NCBI GenBank assembly: GCA_033065855.1
Contig: JAVXUO010002878.1
Span: forward strand, 218,865-282,864
DNA: 64,000 bases
Reading direction: 5' to 3'
Source: Escallonia rubra
Lineage: Eukaryota > Streptophyta > Magnoliopsida > Escalloniales > Escalloniaceae
In this document: in pieces, positions 1 to 12,255 of the stretch
Layout: every line of letters begins with the position of its first letter
Position numbering within the stretch: the stretch's first letter is position 1
The notes under the pieces: model-generated
What the model saw: only the letters and a program-made list of their open reading frames with translations
Told to the model about the DNA's origin: nothing
The model's database searches: none
Made by a program: the position numbers and the translations under genes

Positions 1-1215
1 CCTTCCCGAGCCCATGGCTTCCAATCTATGATAGTGTTGAGTGACATTAATGGCCGCATAGTTATGGTGGTGAGGGGTGGGATAGGTATGGTGGTGGTGT
101 TAGATATGGATGATGGGGATGACATGGATTTCGGTGGTGCGGGTTTGTTTAAACATTTTGTGAATGAGTTAACTCAGTGCAATGAGTTAACTCACATATT
201 TTCATAAAAGTTTTTTTTTTCTTTTCTGTTATTGTTCTAATTACCCCCATGCTTTTTACTGTTTTGTAGATCAAAGCATGACCAGTTTTAACAAAAAAAA
301 AAGAAAAACTAATGAGAGGTTGATAGAAGTACCTCTTAAACTCAAAAAAATTAAAAAATACGGGTTTCCTGCGTAACTTTGAAACATAGAGAGTTGAGCA
401 AATAATTTGCTAAAAGACAAAGGCAAAATAGCACAATAAGCTTACTTGTTATCGATGAAATGCAATTCTATAATCTCTTTCAATTAGCTATATGGACTTA
501 TGCGAATGCACGGGTTGTGATGTAATTTGGTTTTATCCAATCACAAATTTAAGCATTGTTACATTTTAAATTAGAAAAAACATGCAAAGACGATGAGTTT
601 CACTTAGGTAATGCATGTATACGTGATAAAGGATAACAATCAACATCATTCGGGTATATAAACTTTTTGAATAGATTATCTCACTAATTAAGACATTTAG
701 AATCATATTAACACAATTGTGTATATATATTGAAAAATGCATCTCATTTTGGTGCATTACCATGCTTATAGATTATACAAATCTATTTTGAACTACCACG
801 AAGGTAAAATTTTATCTAACTTTCGCCGACTTTACTGATTCAACTTTAGTGACTCTATCCTCATTCAACTTTTTGTGTACCAGAATCTAGTGAAGAATAT
901 GTTTGCATATTCATATCAGCATCGCGTAAGACATCGTGAGGGAGGCTAGATTCACACCCATTTTAGGAAACTCACACCCAAAATATGTCAAGTTGACAAG
1001 ATGCGTGAAATCTTGTATGAGATTGATGAAGTCTCTGACCTAGATTTACTAGAGATTGTAGTTTTATGAAATGTTTAAGCAACATCTGTTCCATTGAAGT
1101 ATCGTGTATGGATAGTATAAATGTGTGGGTTGTTTTCGAGTACCTAGCTATACAATAGTGATAAAAACGTTAGTGGTATCGCATTTGAAAAAAGAAAATG
1201 GTAACATAAATTATT

Positions 1216-1562
1216 TAGAGTGTGTTTGGATATGAGATTTGAATTGAGAATTTCACGTTACTTGCCAAATTCCTTCAAAGAGGTAATTTATAAAACTACT
1301 ACATAACTTATGCCTACTTTCTACGATATCTGTTCAGCACTACTTTCTAGGATATTTGCTCTTTACCCTTTTAAGACCTTACTTGTTTCTTTTTTTGTTT
1401 TTGTTTTGAGAATTTACAAATACCCAATAAGAATATACATAATAATAAAAAATTTCCAAACATAATGTTTTGTAATGATGTGATTTGTAAATAAAGGAAT
1501 TTCAAAATGGGGAAATTTCAAAGTACCCAGTATTTCAAAATTCTACGTCCAAGCACACTCTA
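1216..1562. mobile_element. Putative short terminal-inverted-repeat element (MITE)
   Basis: The left end reads TAGAGTGTGTTTGGA and the right end is the complement of TAGAGTGTGCTTGGA, so the 15-bp terminal repeats differ at one position. The interior is about 350 bp, AT-rich and non-coding. Ends of the type GAGTGTGTTTGGA are common in plant hAT-like MITEs, but the flanking bases do not form a clean target duplication, so the superfamily is left open. Confidence 0.5.
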
Positions 1563-2472
1563 TGACTTTTGGGTATACAATTGCAATCAAAGACAAGGAG
1601 AACAATCAATTTTCTCTTAAGAAGGTACGAAAAGGACAAAAAAGTAGTAAAAGCTTAATTATCAGTTTAAAAATCACATGACTTTGGTGAATAATTGTTA
1701 GTTAAATTTTGTTCATTCACTTTCAGTACAAAAAGAAAGTACAAGTCCATACTTTCTTTTCCTTTAATCAAGATAAAACATAAATATATTGAAGGTACAA
1801 CTAACAGAACCAATTACTGTATCGTTAATTCTTTTTAAATGGAATTTATACACCTGGTCAGTAGGAAAAAAAATAAGGAAATTTGAAGTAATATACCATA
1901 AATACTTCTTGACACATCACACATGCATAAGTTATCAGCTTGTGTTGTTGCGATGGAGCTTGAGTTATACGAATAGTTATATGCACAGTATTATACGAAA
2001 ATACCTAGTGATGCCACCTCATCTAATGTTGAATATTAATGTTAAGGGCAATTCTTGTTTACTAAGACGGTATGACTAGAAAATGTTGTCATCGACAAAA
2101 AATAAGCTGTATAAACATATCATCCTATTACTAATGCACCGTTAGAAATTGTGTATTCTTGTGTGTTCAACTTGCCGGAGCACTTTGTTAGCCAAAAAAA
2201 AGAGAAGTTATCTGACTATATGTTGGTAAAATCCGGTGGAATTAATCAATGTTATTTTAGTACGATGCATTCAATTTTCTTAATTAGCCAATAGTATGAT
2301 GTAATAATAGATGTATCAATTAGGGTAATTATTTCAATCAGAATAATAGGGCATACTACAATAAAGCCGGAATAATTCAATAAAACAATAGAATTCATAA
2401 AAAAAATGGATTTCACCAAATTGGTGAGAATAAAATAAAAAACAAACTCGTCTTTTATACATTTATTATTTA

Positions 2473-3654
2473 CTAGTATAGAGCACAGGCGTTGCACATG
2501 GATATAGTCGAGAGTAATGTTTCAAGTGATATTATTATCTTTTTTGGGATCAAAATAATGTAATTCAATTATGTTCTTATTTCTTTTGTGACTTGTTTTA
2601 GAAGAAATGTATATTTGATGTTCGCAATTGTAACCAGTTCAATGTTTGAAAATATTCTTTGTGGGCTTCTGAATTGAAAAAATGTTTGATGGTATTGCTG
2701 AAAATAAAAGTAAATGGAGAAATTAAAAGAATAAATCTATGTCCTTGTTTTTTTAATATGTTAAATTGATTTGTGGTTAAGATTTGTAATTTTCAAGACC
2801 AGGTGCTTTACATTTCATCAATAAGAAATGCAAAACACCCGTTCTTCAACCGTAATAACTAACATATTTTCAGTTCAAATTGACACCATATTTAAGCCTT
2901 AATTTTTTTTATGCATATTTGACCCTTTTTTGTTTTTTTTTTGTTTCTTCATTAATTTTTCACGTATTTCTGTTTCTTTATTTTGTTTTTGCTTTTCAGT
3001 TTTGCAATTAGTTAATTGTTTGCTAACCTAAAAATGCAAGAAAAAAAATCACAGTTCTCATTAACCAGTTCAATATCTAATGTTTATTTCATTTTAACCA
3101 AATTAAAAAGATAATAATAAAGGAGTTTCTTTGTTCTGTTTTTCTTTCTCATCCTACTTTTCATTTTTCAATGTATAGAATAGATTCATTACCCAATGTT
3201 CTTTTAATTTCATCAAAATTTAAAAGGAAGTAATAAAAGAAGGGCAAGAATGTAATTGACATAATTAACGGAGGACATAATCGTCCAAAAATGATTTACA
3301 ACATTCATACTTTTATAAGTAGTGTGTGTGTACACACACACACACATATATATTTTGCAACCTCACATTTTGTTTCCCAATATGTAAATGTAGGTTTAAA
3401 TTAAATTTATGACCTAATGTTCCTTAAATGCATAACAAAAGAACTAATTAGGGAATGGTAGAGTTGTCATCGGAATAACTAAGCAAAACCGAAAATGATT
3501 ACAAAATTAGTAATTAATAATAGTATTTATGAATGGGTATGATAATAATGGAGTAGCATTTATGAAAGGGTAGGATTGTTATTGGAGTGATTAACGAAGG
3601 GAAAAAACGGAATAAAATGATTTATAGGATTCATACTTTTATAAGTAGTATAGA
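2473..3654 (-). mobile_element. Non-autonomous Helitron in the RLK-A intron
   Basis: Read on the minus strand, the element starts with TCTATACTACTTATAAAAG (ending at 3654 on +) and finishes with CTAG at 2473-2476. It is flanked by host A and T, the expected A^T insertion site. A degraded GC-containing hairpin precedes the CTAG end. There is no Rep/helicase reading frame. The best support is the paralogue: RLK-B, near 38185-38210, runs straight from the left flank into GTATTGATGTTGATTTG with no insertion, so copy B is an empty site. Near the 5' end, variants of a segment ending ATTCATACTTTTATAAGTAG occur repeatedly (about 3255-3655), as if that end had been internally duplicated. Confidence 0.75.
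3322..3356. repeat. GT/AC/AT microsatellite
   Basis: A run of GT repeats passes into CA repeats and then TA repeats inside the Helitron. It is simple-sequence DNA with no other feature. Confidence 0.8.
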
Positions 3655-3816
3655 TGTCGATATTGATATTGATTTGTCGGGTGGTTACGTTCAGACCTGC
3701 GTTTTATCTAGAATGATCCTCACCTTTCATCCCTACAATGCTACGTCACTCATAACAGGTCAATTAGATTGAACAATTAAGCTAACCTGACGCCTCGGCA
3801 TCTTATTTGCTTGCAG

Positions 3817-6283
3817 GTACAGTACCACGAGAGATTGGTCATCTTTCTAATTTGAAGCAAATAGATCTAGGATTTAATAGTTTAAGAGGTACTATTCCAG
3901 CAACGATCTTCAATATATCTACACTGCAAAGACTATCAGCTGTATACAATCAACTTTCAGGAACATTGCCGTTACATACGAGCCATCGACTAGCCAATCT
4001 TGAAGGTATTTATCTCGGAAACAATAGCTTGACAGGAATTTTACCCGACTCTATTTCTAATGCTTCAAAACTCACCGGCCTAGACCTAGCCTATAACAGT
4101 TTCAGTGGTATAATTCCTAACTCACTTGGTAATTTGGGACTCTTGGAGATACTTGGACTGGGAGACAATAATTTCATCAGTGAACCATCGTCTCAAGAAT
4201 TGAGTTTCATCACTTCCTTGACAAACTGCACGAAATTAACGGTGTTAGAGATTAGCAATAATCCTATTAGTGGCACCCTTCCAATTTCTGTTGGAAATTT
4301 ATCGGCTTCTTTCTATGGGCTTTATGCATACGGATGTAGAATCAGGGGAACCATTCCTAATGAGATTAGTAACTTAAGTAATTTGGTCACATTACGTCTC
4401 CATAGAAATGACTTGAGTGGGTCTATTCCAAATACCATCAAAGGGTTGCAGAAGCTTCAAAGGATATATGTTGGTTATAATAAGTTACAAGGGTCCATTC
4501 CAAATGACCTTTGTCAACTCCCTAACTTAAGTGGCTTATACTTGGAGGCCAACCAACTTTCCGGTTCGTTGCCAGTATGCTTATGGAACATCAGTTCTTT
4601 AAGATATCTTGATCTAAGTTCTAACAAGTTAATTTCTAGGATACCAGCAAGCTTCGGAAACCTTAAGGATCTATTGGCGTTCAAAGCGTCCTTTAATTCT
4701 TTATATAGCATTCTACCTTCTGAAATTGGAAATTTGAAGGTTGTTACGCTATTAGATCTATCTTACAATAACTTCTCTGGCGATATCCCTGGCAGCATTG
4801 GAGATCTGCAGAATTTGGTTAGACTTTCTTTGAAACATAATGATTTAGTGGGGACTATTCCGGAGACATTTCGATCTTTAGTGAGCCTGGAAACCTTGGA
4901 CTTGTCTCAAAATAACCTCTCGGGCGTAATTCCCAAGTCTTTAGACAAGCTCCTGTATCTCAAGTACTTCAATGTGTCTTACAATAAATTATATGGAGAA
5001 ATCCCAAGTGGGGGACCATTTAGAAACTTTACAAGCCAATCTTTCCTGCCAAATGAAGCTCTATGTGGTGCGACTCAATTTGGTGTTCGTCCATGCAAAC
5101 CCAATTCTGCTGATCGATTGAAGACGCTTCGGAAGGTGGTCATTCTATCTGTTTCATCTGCAATTTCATTGGTTGCGCTTGTCTTGATGTCTGTACTTTT
5201 GTGGATAAGATGCCGAAAGAGCAAGAGACCTCCCGTAGAAATTGATCTACAACCAGTGGCTGAACATCGTAGAATCTCTTACCAAGAAATTCTAGAAGCA
5301 ACTAAAGGGTTTGAGGAAAGCAATTTACTTGGTAATGGAAGTTTTGGATCAGTATACAAAGGGATACTTTCTGATGGGATGGTTGTCGCCATAAAGGTAT
5401 TCAAATTGCAACAAGAAAGAGCCCTTAAAAGTTTTCACGTGGAATGTGAGATAATCCGCAATGTTCGCCATAGAAATCTTATCAAAATCATCACAAGTTG
5501 CTCCAACCCTGAGTTCAAAGCCTTAATACTTGAATATATGCCCAATGGGAGCTTAGAGAAATGGTTGCATTCTCACAGTTGTGTCCTAGATATAATGCAA
5601 AGGTTGGACATTATGATTGATCTGGCTTGTGCATTAGACTATCTTCATCATGGTTGTGCACCACCTATAGTTCACTGTGACCTGAAGCCTAGCAATATCT
5701 TGCTCGACGAAGACATGATTGGGCACTTGAGTGACTTTGGAATCACAAAGCTCTTAGATGAGGAAGAGCTTGTGGCACATACTATGACCCTTGGCACCAT
5801 TGGATATATAGCACCAGGTGATGTGATACGCATTGTTTCTCAATTTCATCAACTCAAAGAAAAATTAGCTAGACTTCGGTTCCAGTTTTATTGCATTTTT
5901 TTCTTATCCTCTTTGATAAGTTGTCATATGCAGAATATGGGTTGGGAGGATCGGTATCCACAAGCTGTGATGTTTACAGCTACGGAATTATGCTGATGGA
6001 GACATTTACTAGGAAGAAGCCCACTGATGAAATGTTTGCGGGACAAATGAGCCTAAAGGTCTGGGTGAAGGAGTCGCTTCCAAGTGCGGTAATTCAGGTA
6101 CTCGATAAGAATTTGCTATGGCGAGATGGAAAAAATTCATTGGCAGAGGTGGACTGTCTATCGTCCATATTGAAGTTGGCTTTGGACTGTGCTGTTGAAT
6201 CACCAGAGCAAAGAATCAACATGAAAGATGTCCTGGCAACACTGAAGAAAATCAAAGGTAATTATCTTGAAGGGAGCTGCTAG
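3817..6283 (+). CDS. RLK-A: LRR receptor kinase, subfamily XII type (3' part, two exons)
   Basis: The C-terminal two-thirds of a cell-surface leucine-rich-repeat receptor kinase. Exon 3817-5817 starts in phase 1 (completing the Gly of G-T-V-P). It encodes about 17 plant-type LRRs (LxxLxxLxLxxNxLxGxIP), a juxtamembrane Cys pair (ALCGATQF..RPC), one membrane helix rich in V/I/L/S, and most of the kinase. A 116-bp GT-AG intron (5818-5933) splits the Glu of the APE motif. Exon 5934-6283 gives the C-lobe and stops after NYLEGSC. Kinase marks visible: GNGSFGSVYKG glycine loop, VAIK lysine, HCDLKPSN catalytic loop (Cys before Asp, so non-RD, typical of pattern-recognition receptors) and SDFG. By family analogy with FLS2, EFR and Xa21 it would sense an extracellular microbial ligand; the ligand is unknown. 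The 5' exons (signal peptide, first LRRs) are outside the window, so completeness cannot be judged. The visible part has no stop or frameshift. Confidence 0.92.
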
Positions 6284-8055
6284 ATATAAGTAACAAGCTA
6301 GGATGCATCAGATCTGCTAGCTAAAAGTAACAAGCTAGGATGCATCAGATTAAGTTATGTAACGATGTAATAAATCTCCAGAAGACACCAGCTTCACTGC
6401 TGGACTGTGTTTCACTTCTTCTCCTTGTCGAACCTTTGCTGTTGCATTATTGTGCTATAAACACCAGTGCATGAAGTACCGCTACTTATGGGATAAGAAG
6501 TTATCACCTTCAGAGGTCATGCCAGTATTCAAATTGAGAAAGGCCAAGGACTATAGCCATGTTGTTTGAAACTATACAATGATTAGTTGGCATAGTTATG
6601 AGCACAAACAAGAAAAATGACCGAAGAAAATCTTTTATGATTTGACGACTTTGATGCCCACGTCTTAAAGTACCGAGCGAACCTCAAAGGGTGACTTGGA
6701 TCAGTTAAGGAGCGACTAACTAGGGTCTACTTAAACCAAAGAAAGGGGGTCACTTGAAGATAATTTCATGGTAACTTCAACTTAATTCCTAATTTTATAC
6801 AGAAGGCAGTTTCAATTGGAGGGAGGAAAAGAGAGAGAGAAAAAAGGGCTACAACTCACAGAGAGCAAGGAGAGAATAAAGAGTTCAAAAGAGAGTTGAA
6901 GACGAGGCAATGAACATCATGACCGTCCCTTTTTGTGCCTTTCTTGTGTTCGTAAGAAAATCAAAAGGCAGTTAGAGACCTCAATTTATGGAAGTGTTGT
7001 AGTCACATTAAGCTCACCTCCAGATTTGTGACAGGCTTACTTAATCTTACCATGCTTGAAAGATCACGATTTATATGCAGGACAGTTCAAACCCGCATAA
7101 ATTCAATACTGAAAATGTTGAACAGAAAGAAACTTCCTTCCACGCAATATAGAGAAATATGGTTATTCCATGAAGACAAATTTCATTTTGGCTTTGATTG
7201 CACTTTGGTAATCTTAAACTACCAAAAGTCAGAAAACGATGTTAACAGCTAACACTTTAATGCATTGGCGTGCTTGTAAACTTCTTTAGCACGTTGGTCA
7301 ATACTTATGGAAGTTATCGCAGCAAAATAGTCAATAAAAGTTCGGTCATCTAATTAGCAAAGTGAGACTTCCGAGCAAATTAAGGCACCAAATTGTATCT
7401 AGACCGTTTGGCAGTAGATTTCTCTTTTGTCCCATATTCTACTGCCATAGACGAAAAGATCTTCTGAGCATATCAAGGCACCAAATTGTACCTGGTTTGA
7501 CAAGATCTTAAATTGCATTACTAATAGACAAAAACAAAGCCCTGCTGACCAGTAACTTCGGGTGTTGCTGCAAGCGTTTGAGTGTCTTAGCATTAGCTGT
7601 ACTTCAGTCGCGAAGATCAAAAAGCTTACATCGTGGACTGTGGCTATGAAGATGGTGGTTGGCTCTGCTAGTAGTTCAGCACTTTGGATAAAGAAGAAGT
7701 GGGAAGAAAAAAAGAGAGCCAAAAAAAATGAGCATTTCATTGGAAGCAAGTTATGATTTTGGGTCCAAAATTGGTCTAAAGCTGAACCTTTTGAGGTTCT
7801 AATTGACAGAGATGACGATTTACTTTTCAATTTCCTGGGCCTTAATCTGTCGGCCATCTCTGTTAGCTTTGTCATTTACAGAACTTGAACACATTGTCCT
7901 TGAGTGCAAATCAATCAACTATTAGCTTTGTCATCCACAATACCAGAACTTGAACACGTCTCTAAGAAACCTTTATCTAGATTCCAACATATGTACTGTT
8001 TCTTTGGCACATAATCGAATATTAGAAGGATCCATTCGCGTAACATTTCAATATT
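6284..8055 (+). other. 3' UTR and downstream flank of RLK-A
   Basis: An AATAAA signal lies at 6369-6374, in a segment (AATAAATCTCCAGAAGACAC) that recurs after RLK-B (40871) and after a relic at 23603. This supports a shared 3' UTR. An imperfect direct repeat of GTAACAAGCTAGGATGCATC occurs at about 6289-6307 and 6327-6346. Similarity to the RLK-B flank continues to about 7750 and then stops. Open frames at 7028-7252 and 7399-7875 are not preserved in the paralogue and are not called. Confidence 0.7.
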
Positions 8056-8060
8056 CTTTG
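8056..8060. repeat. Target site duplication of the copia element, left
   Basis: CTTTG directly before the left LTR equals CTTTG at 17736-17740 directly after the right LTR. Five base pairs is the usual length for Ty1-copia integration. Confidence 0.95.
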
Positions 8061-8501
8061 TGTTAATAAATTGGGTCAATGGACCCATTATCCGCCCACT
8101 AACAGATAATGTGTATTTGTTAGTCTGGATAATTACAGTTAATTAGAGGATATTTATCTCTTAAGTGTTTGAGGTAAATACATCTTTATCTCCTAAGAGT
8201 TTGAGGTAAAGTCAGTCTCTAATTGTATCTCTATATAAAGGCTAGAGATATCCCAATAAGATATAGGTCATAGCAATAATCCCTCTCTATAGCACTCTCT
8301 CTAGAGCAATCACCAAGCTCTAGGATTTGGTTCGTGGACGAAGAATTCGACTTTAGTAGCCGTTTTTGTACCTGCGAAAAAGATCAAGCGTGTTGGAGGC
8401 TCGTAACAACAAGGATCCTACGGCGGAATTTTCGGAGACTTCGTACGGTATGTTTCCGAACCCATTACATTATGTGGTAAGCGCATTAAATCGTTTCAAC
8501 A
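8061..8501 (+). repeat. Left LTR of the copia element (441 bp)
   Basis: Begins TGTTAATAAATTGG and ends TTTCAACA (5'-TG..CA-3'). A TATATAAAG box at 8232-8240 is the likely promoter, with transcription expected to start about 30 bp downstream. It has a 20-bp segment (about 8323-8342) that the right LTR lacks. Confidence 0.95.
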
Positions 8502-8502
8502 T

Positions 8503-8514
8503 TGGTATCAGAGC
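8503..8514 (+). other. Primer binding site for initiator tRNA-Met
   Basis: TGGTATCAGAGC one base after the LTR end. This is the standard plant retrotransposon primer site, complementary to the 3' end of initiator methionine tRNA. Confidence 0.93.
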
Positions 8515-11500
8515 ATGATTACTAGTTGATTCGCCTTTAACATGCTAGAATAAGTTATATGCATGTTGCGATTTTTTCCGGATACATGTATGAGACCCAT
8601 TATTAAAATTCAAAATTTATTGAGCATGTTTTCTGAAAAATAATTATATGTTTTTGTTCTCCTATGGTTGAGGATGAACTCCGTAAATTTTCGTGATTAT
8701 TGGATACATGATTTGTGAGAAATCACGATTTTATTTTTCAAGAAAACTGTGATTTTTTCGATTTTTTGGGACTCAAATTCGGAGCATGATATTCAGTTTT
8801 TATCATGATCGGTTGATACATAATTAATCTATGTCGCATAAGCTTTCCAACGATATATTGTACGCATTATTTGGCTTAAAAACGAGAGAGATATAACCTT
8901 TGAAAGTTGGCATCGCGACATGGCGGCGTTGAAGAATTAGGGTTTTTTAAAAGAAGAAGATGAACAGTGTTACACGCGTCCCACGCGTCCAAGCCGAGCC
9001 GCAGACGAGCCAAGTCAGCCGAACACGCGCCGCACGCGCGCCATGATGAGTCATCACGCGCGTCACGCGCGTCACGCGCCAGTTAGGCACCGCCCACGCG
9101 CTCCACGCGCGCGTGCTTCACACGCGCGTGCTCCAAGAACATGCTGCGTTGTCCCACACGCACGGTGGCGCGTGGAAGCGCGTGCGGGCTGTTTTTTGGC
9201 CGGTGTTTGTCACCGCCGGCGAGTGGAGCCTTGTCGTGCGTTCTGAAGTTTTTCTATGGTCTTAAATTTACCTTTATACCCACTGTGTGTATTCTGTTTA
9301 ATTTTGAAACAACTTTTTCTATGGAAAATTAACTTTAAAATTTTGTTTTATACACACAGAATTTTTATTTAATTCGAGAGGGTATATTAGGGTCAAATTT
9401 ACTGTTTGTCATCTTTTAAGAATTTATCTCTCGGTTTTTGGTCATTTGTGAGTATTTTTGTGGTACTTTTGTGGTTTCCAAAAATACGAATAATGCGTAA
9501 ATATTATTTTTTGCACTTCGTTAGTAGCAATAAATATTTTTTGGACAGTTATATGACATATATAAATTCTGTCTTATTTGTTACATGCTTTCCTTGATTT
9601 TTGTTATGGTTTAAATATACTTTTAAGGTATACTAGTTTGATACCCGTGCGTTGCAACGGGTCATTACGTACTTATAAACATGAAAAATTTCACATTCGA
9701 GAATATCCGGGTCAAACTGTAAGAAAGAGGGTGATGATAAGTGATAATTATTTACCTAAAAAGAACAAAAGAAATTGCCATGAAATATATATCGTCAAAG
9801 GAACAATCAAAAGAAAAAAGAAAAACCTACCGACCTTGAAAAGAAAACACCAATCTATTAGGTACAAACTAATCAAGGAAATATTTTTATAAGAATGACA
9901 TGGAATAATTTTGGGGTAAAGACCATTAACATTTAACATAACAACATTGCAATATACAAAACACAATTCCAACCATGTCACATGTATATACAAAATATAA
10001 AGTTTCCATGCTGAAACAAAAATCTAAAAGTTTCCAAGCTTAAAACAAAAATCTAATCATCCAATGTCTCCTACATACAAAGAATGGAAAGTTTCATGAA
10101 AAATAATCGTGCGAGATATAAAAAAAATTTAAAGGTCCAAAGATATGTGAAGAACATATTGCTTGATGAACTCACCAGAGCATGTCCAACAAAAAGTATG
10201 AAGCAAGTGAGATTTGTGCGAGAAAGGCGAGAGTTGTGAGAGATACTTTAAGTCAGAAGCATGAGAATTTAAAATTTAATAAAAGAGAAAATATAGTAAT
10301 GATGATGAATTTAAAAAAGGAGACATTTGACATTGTGATGAATTTAAAAAAAATTGAAATTATTTAACGGAAGGATAGATTATGCTTAACAATTTCTATT
10401 ATATAATTTCATATTTATGAACTCCTATATTATAGGCTTAACCATTTCATAAATATAAAATTGTTAAGAATAGAAACTATAATATCGGAGTTCACATTTA
10501 AGTTTTGTGACAAATGCAAAAGTCTAGGCTTTAAAAGACGCGGATTCATATGAATCTGGATAGAGATATTTTTTCTAAAAAAGATATTATAATATCAACC
10601 TACAATGGCATGATAAAAACTAATGTAAAAAATGAAAATAAAGAGTGGTATACACATGCACAGATGAAGAAGGAAGCGAAAGTCCAAATAAAAGCCTAGT
10701 TGACAACTTTTTCTTAGTTTGGTTTTATTTCGCATATATTAGATTTACAAAATAACCACTCTAATGGATCTTGAAAGAATATTGACATTGATTTTCAAGA
10801 TGTTAGATAGAGTTGCAATTAAGGATATAATAATTGCGTAAATTTATATCTTTTCCTCAATTAGATTAGATATTTCAAGAGAAAAAATGTGCGAAGATAA
10901 TGATGGCTAAAGATTGAGGAAATGCAAGATTTCTGGGGTAGATAGAGGAGCTGGTGGAAGAGAGAAAATTAAGAGGATATGGCAAGATTTTAATTAGGGG
11001 CAAGATTTTAGGGCTTTAGGCTTAAAAAGAGGAAGAAAATGGGTGATAGAATCTCGAAATTGATGGTTTAATTAGGAATTTAAATTTGCGTGCGTGCGCG
11101 AGAGAGGGTGGGGAGGGGGGGAGAAAGAACAACATGTGACATAGAGAAAATTATGAAATTGAATGTGTGAGATAGAAGGGAAAACGAATTGGGTTATAAC
11201 ATGTGATAAAAAAGGTGAAGTGTTCTATAATTAATTAAATATGTTTAATCTACGTGGCAAAAGTAAAGACATAATTAGATTTAATTTTGTGCAAACACTT
11301 TCAAAATCGTTGTGGAATGAGATTTTAATTAGATTAATGAGAAAATAATAATTATGGAAACTTAATTAAGGTGTTCTAATTGCAATTACTTTTAAAATTT
11401 GAACTGATAAGATAAAATTCATAGTTGTAAGTTATAACTATAACTAATTAAAATTTGTTTCATTTAACATTAAATAAGATCCACGTGGCAAAACGAGAGA

Positions 11501-12255
11501 ACGACCACATAAGCGGTGACGTGGACACATTCTCTCAGCTTCAGCTTTCATATATATATAATTAGATTTGTTGGGTTTTGGTAAATCCACACTTATTAAA
11601 CCATTTATTTTTCAAGGCCTTGTCGCCCGTTTTCCTTGGAAGGAGAATGTGGCATATTCATCCATTTTTATTGCCCTTTAACTTGTTATTTGAGCATGTT
11701 AGTTTTAGGATAAATGGATGGATATTAGATTGGCATTCTAAAGAAACTTATGTTTAATGTGTTTAATTTTGTTTTAGGAAAATTCTTTTGAGAATAATGT
11801 GTTGTGCGGCATCTCCATTTGTTTTGTTGGAGTAGTTTGTAGTAGGATTCTCAAAGATGATGTAATCTATTATTTCCCTGTATTTTTCCAGAAAGCCTTG
11901 TACGGGGATGTAATTTCGCACGCACATTATTCAAGCCAGAATTTTCTTAGCATAAGTTATTAGAATGCCAATAGGGCTCAATGGAGTCCTTGCACACTTA
12001 ATTGCAGGGTGCAATTTTATATTGTTCTAAATTATCATGTGGATGACTTATTATATTGTGGCTTATATGATGATGAAATTTATTGCGAAAAATTACTTGA
12101 AAAATATTTTTCCCAACTCACATACATGGGAGATGATTACGAGCCTAGCAGATTTTCGATTTCATGATGTGAGGAAGGATTATGTTTTTCATTTGAATTT
12201 TTTGAAATAAATAGAAGGATGCATAATTAATGTCTTTTCCTTGCGCAATCTAATG
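8515..12255 (+). other. Long non-coding leader of the copia element
   Basis: No retroelement domain is visible between the primer site and gag. The first part (about 8970-9235) is unusually GC- and CpG-rich, with many CACGCG and CGCGCG motifs, against an AT-rich background. The Arg/His/Ala-rich frames there are by-products of that composition. From 9633 to 11566 the leader is interrupted by a Helitron. The remainder (11567-12255) is AT-rich and leads into gag. Confidence 0.7.
9633..11566 (-). mobile_element. Non-autonomous Helitron nested in the copia leader
   Basis: On the minus strand the element begins TCTAATTATATATATATGAA at 11566 and ends at 9633 with CTAG. Just inside that end is a hairpin: on the plus strand ACCCGT at 9643-9648 pairs with ACGGGT at 9657-9662. 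Flanks are host A (9632) and T (11567), the A^T site of Helitrons. These are the family's defining end structures. No RepHel protein is encoded; the only frames are short and AT-rich. It must have been mobilised by an autonomous relative. Because it interrupts an otherwise co-linear retroelement, it inserted after, or within a lineage of, this copia family. Confidence 0.85.

Larger units (their letters stand above)
1..3816 (+). other. Long intron of receptor kinase RLK-A (partial)
   Basis: No coding sequence is recognisable here. The stretch ends in a splice acceptor (TTGCAG, ending at 3816) directly before the LRR/kinase exon of RLK-A. It aligns by eye with about 36000-38350, the second half of the long intron of the paralogue RLK-B. 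For example, the GTGG-rich opening followed by GTGCAATGAGTTAACTCAC at about 177-195 recurs at about 36191-36209. The 5' exons of RLK-A therefore lie upstream of the window or have been lost. A Helitron (2473-3654) and a possible MITE (1216-1562) are inserted in this arm. The short open frames present are AT-rich and show no conservation in the paralogue. Confidence 0.75.

Noticed and set aside
7399..7875. Minus-strand 158-residue frame after RLK-A
   Set aside because: The matching stretch after RLK-B (41500-42019) does not keep the frame, and there is no recognisable domain.
9043..9332. Arg/His/Ala-rich open frames in the copia leader
   Set aside because: They arise from the CACGCG-rich composition in two overlapping frames and match no domain.
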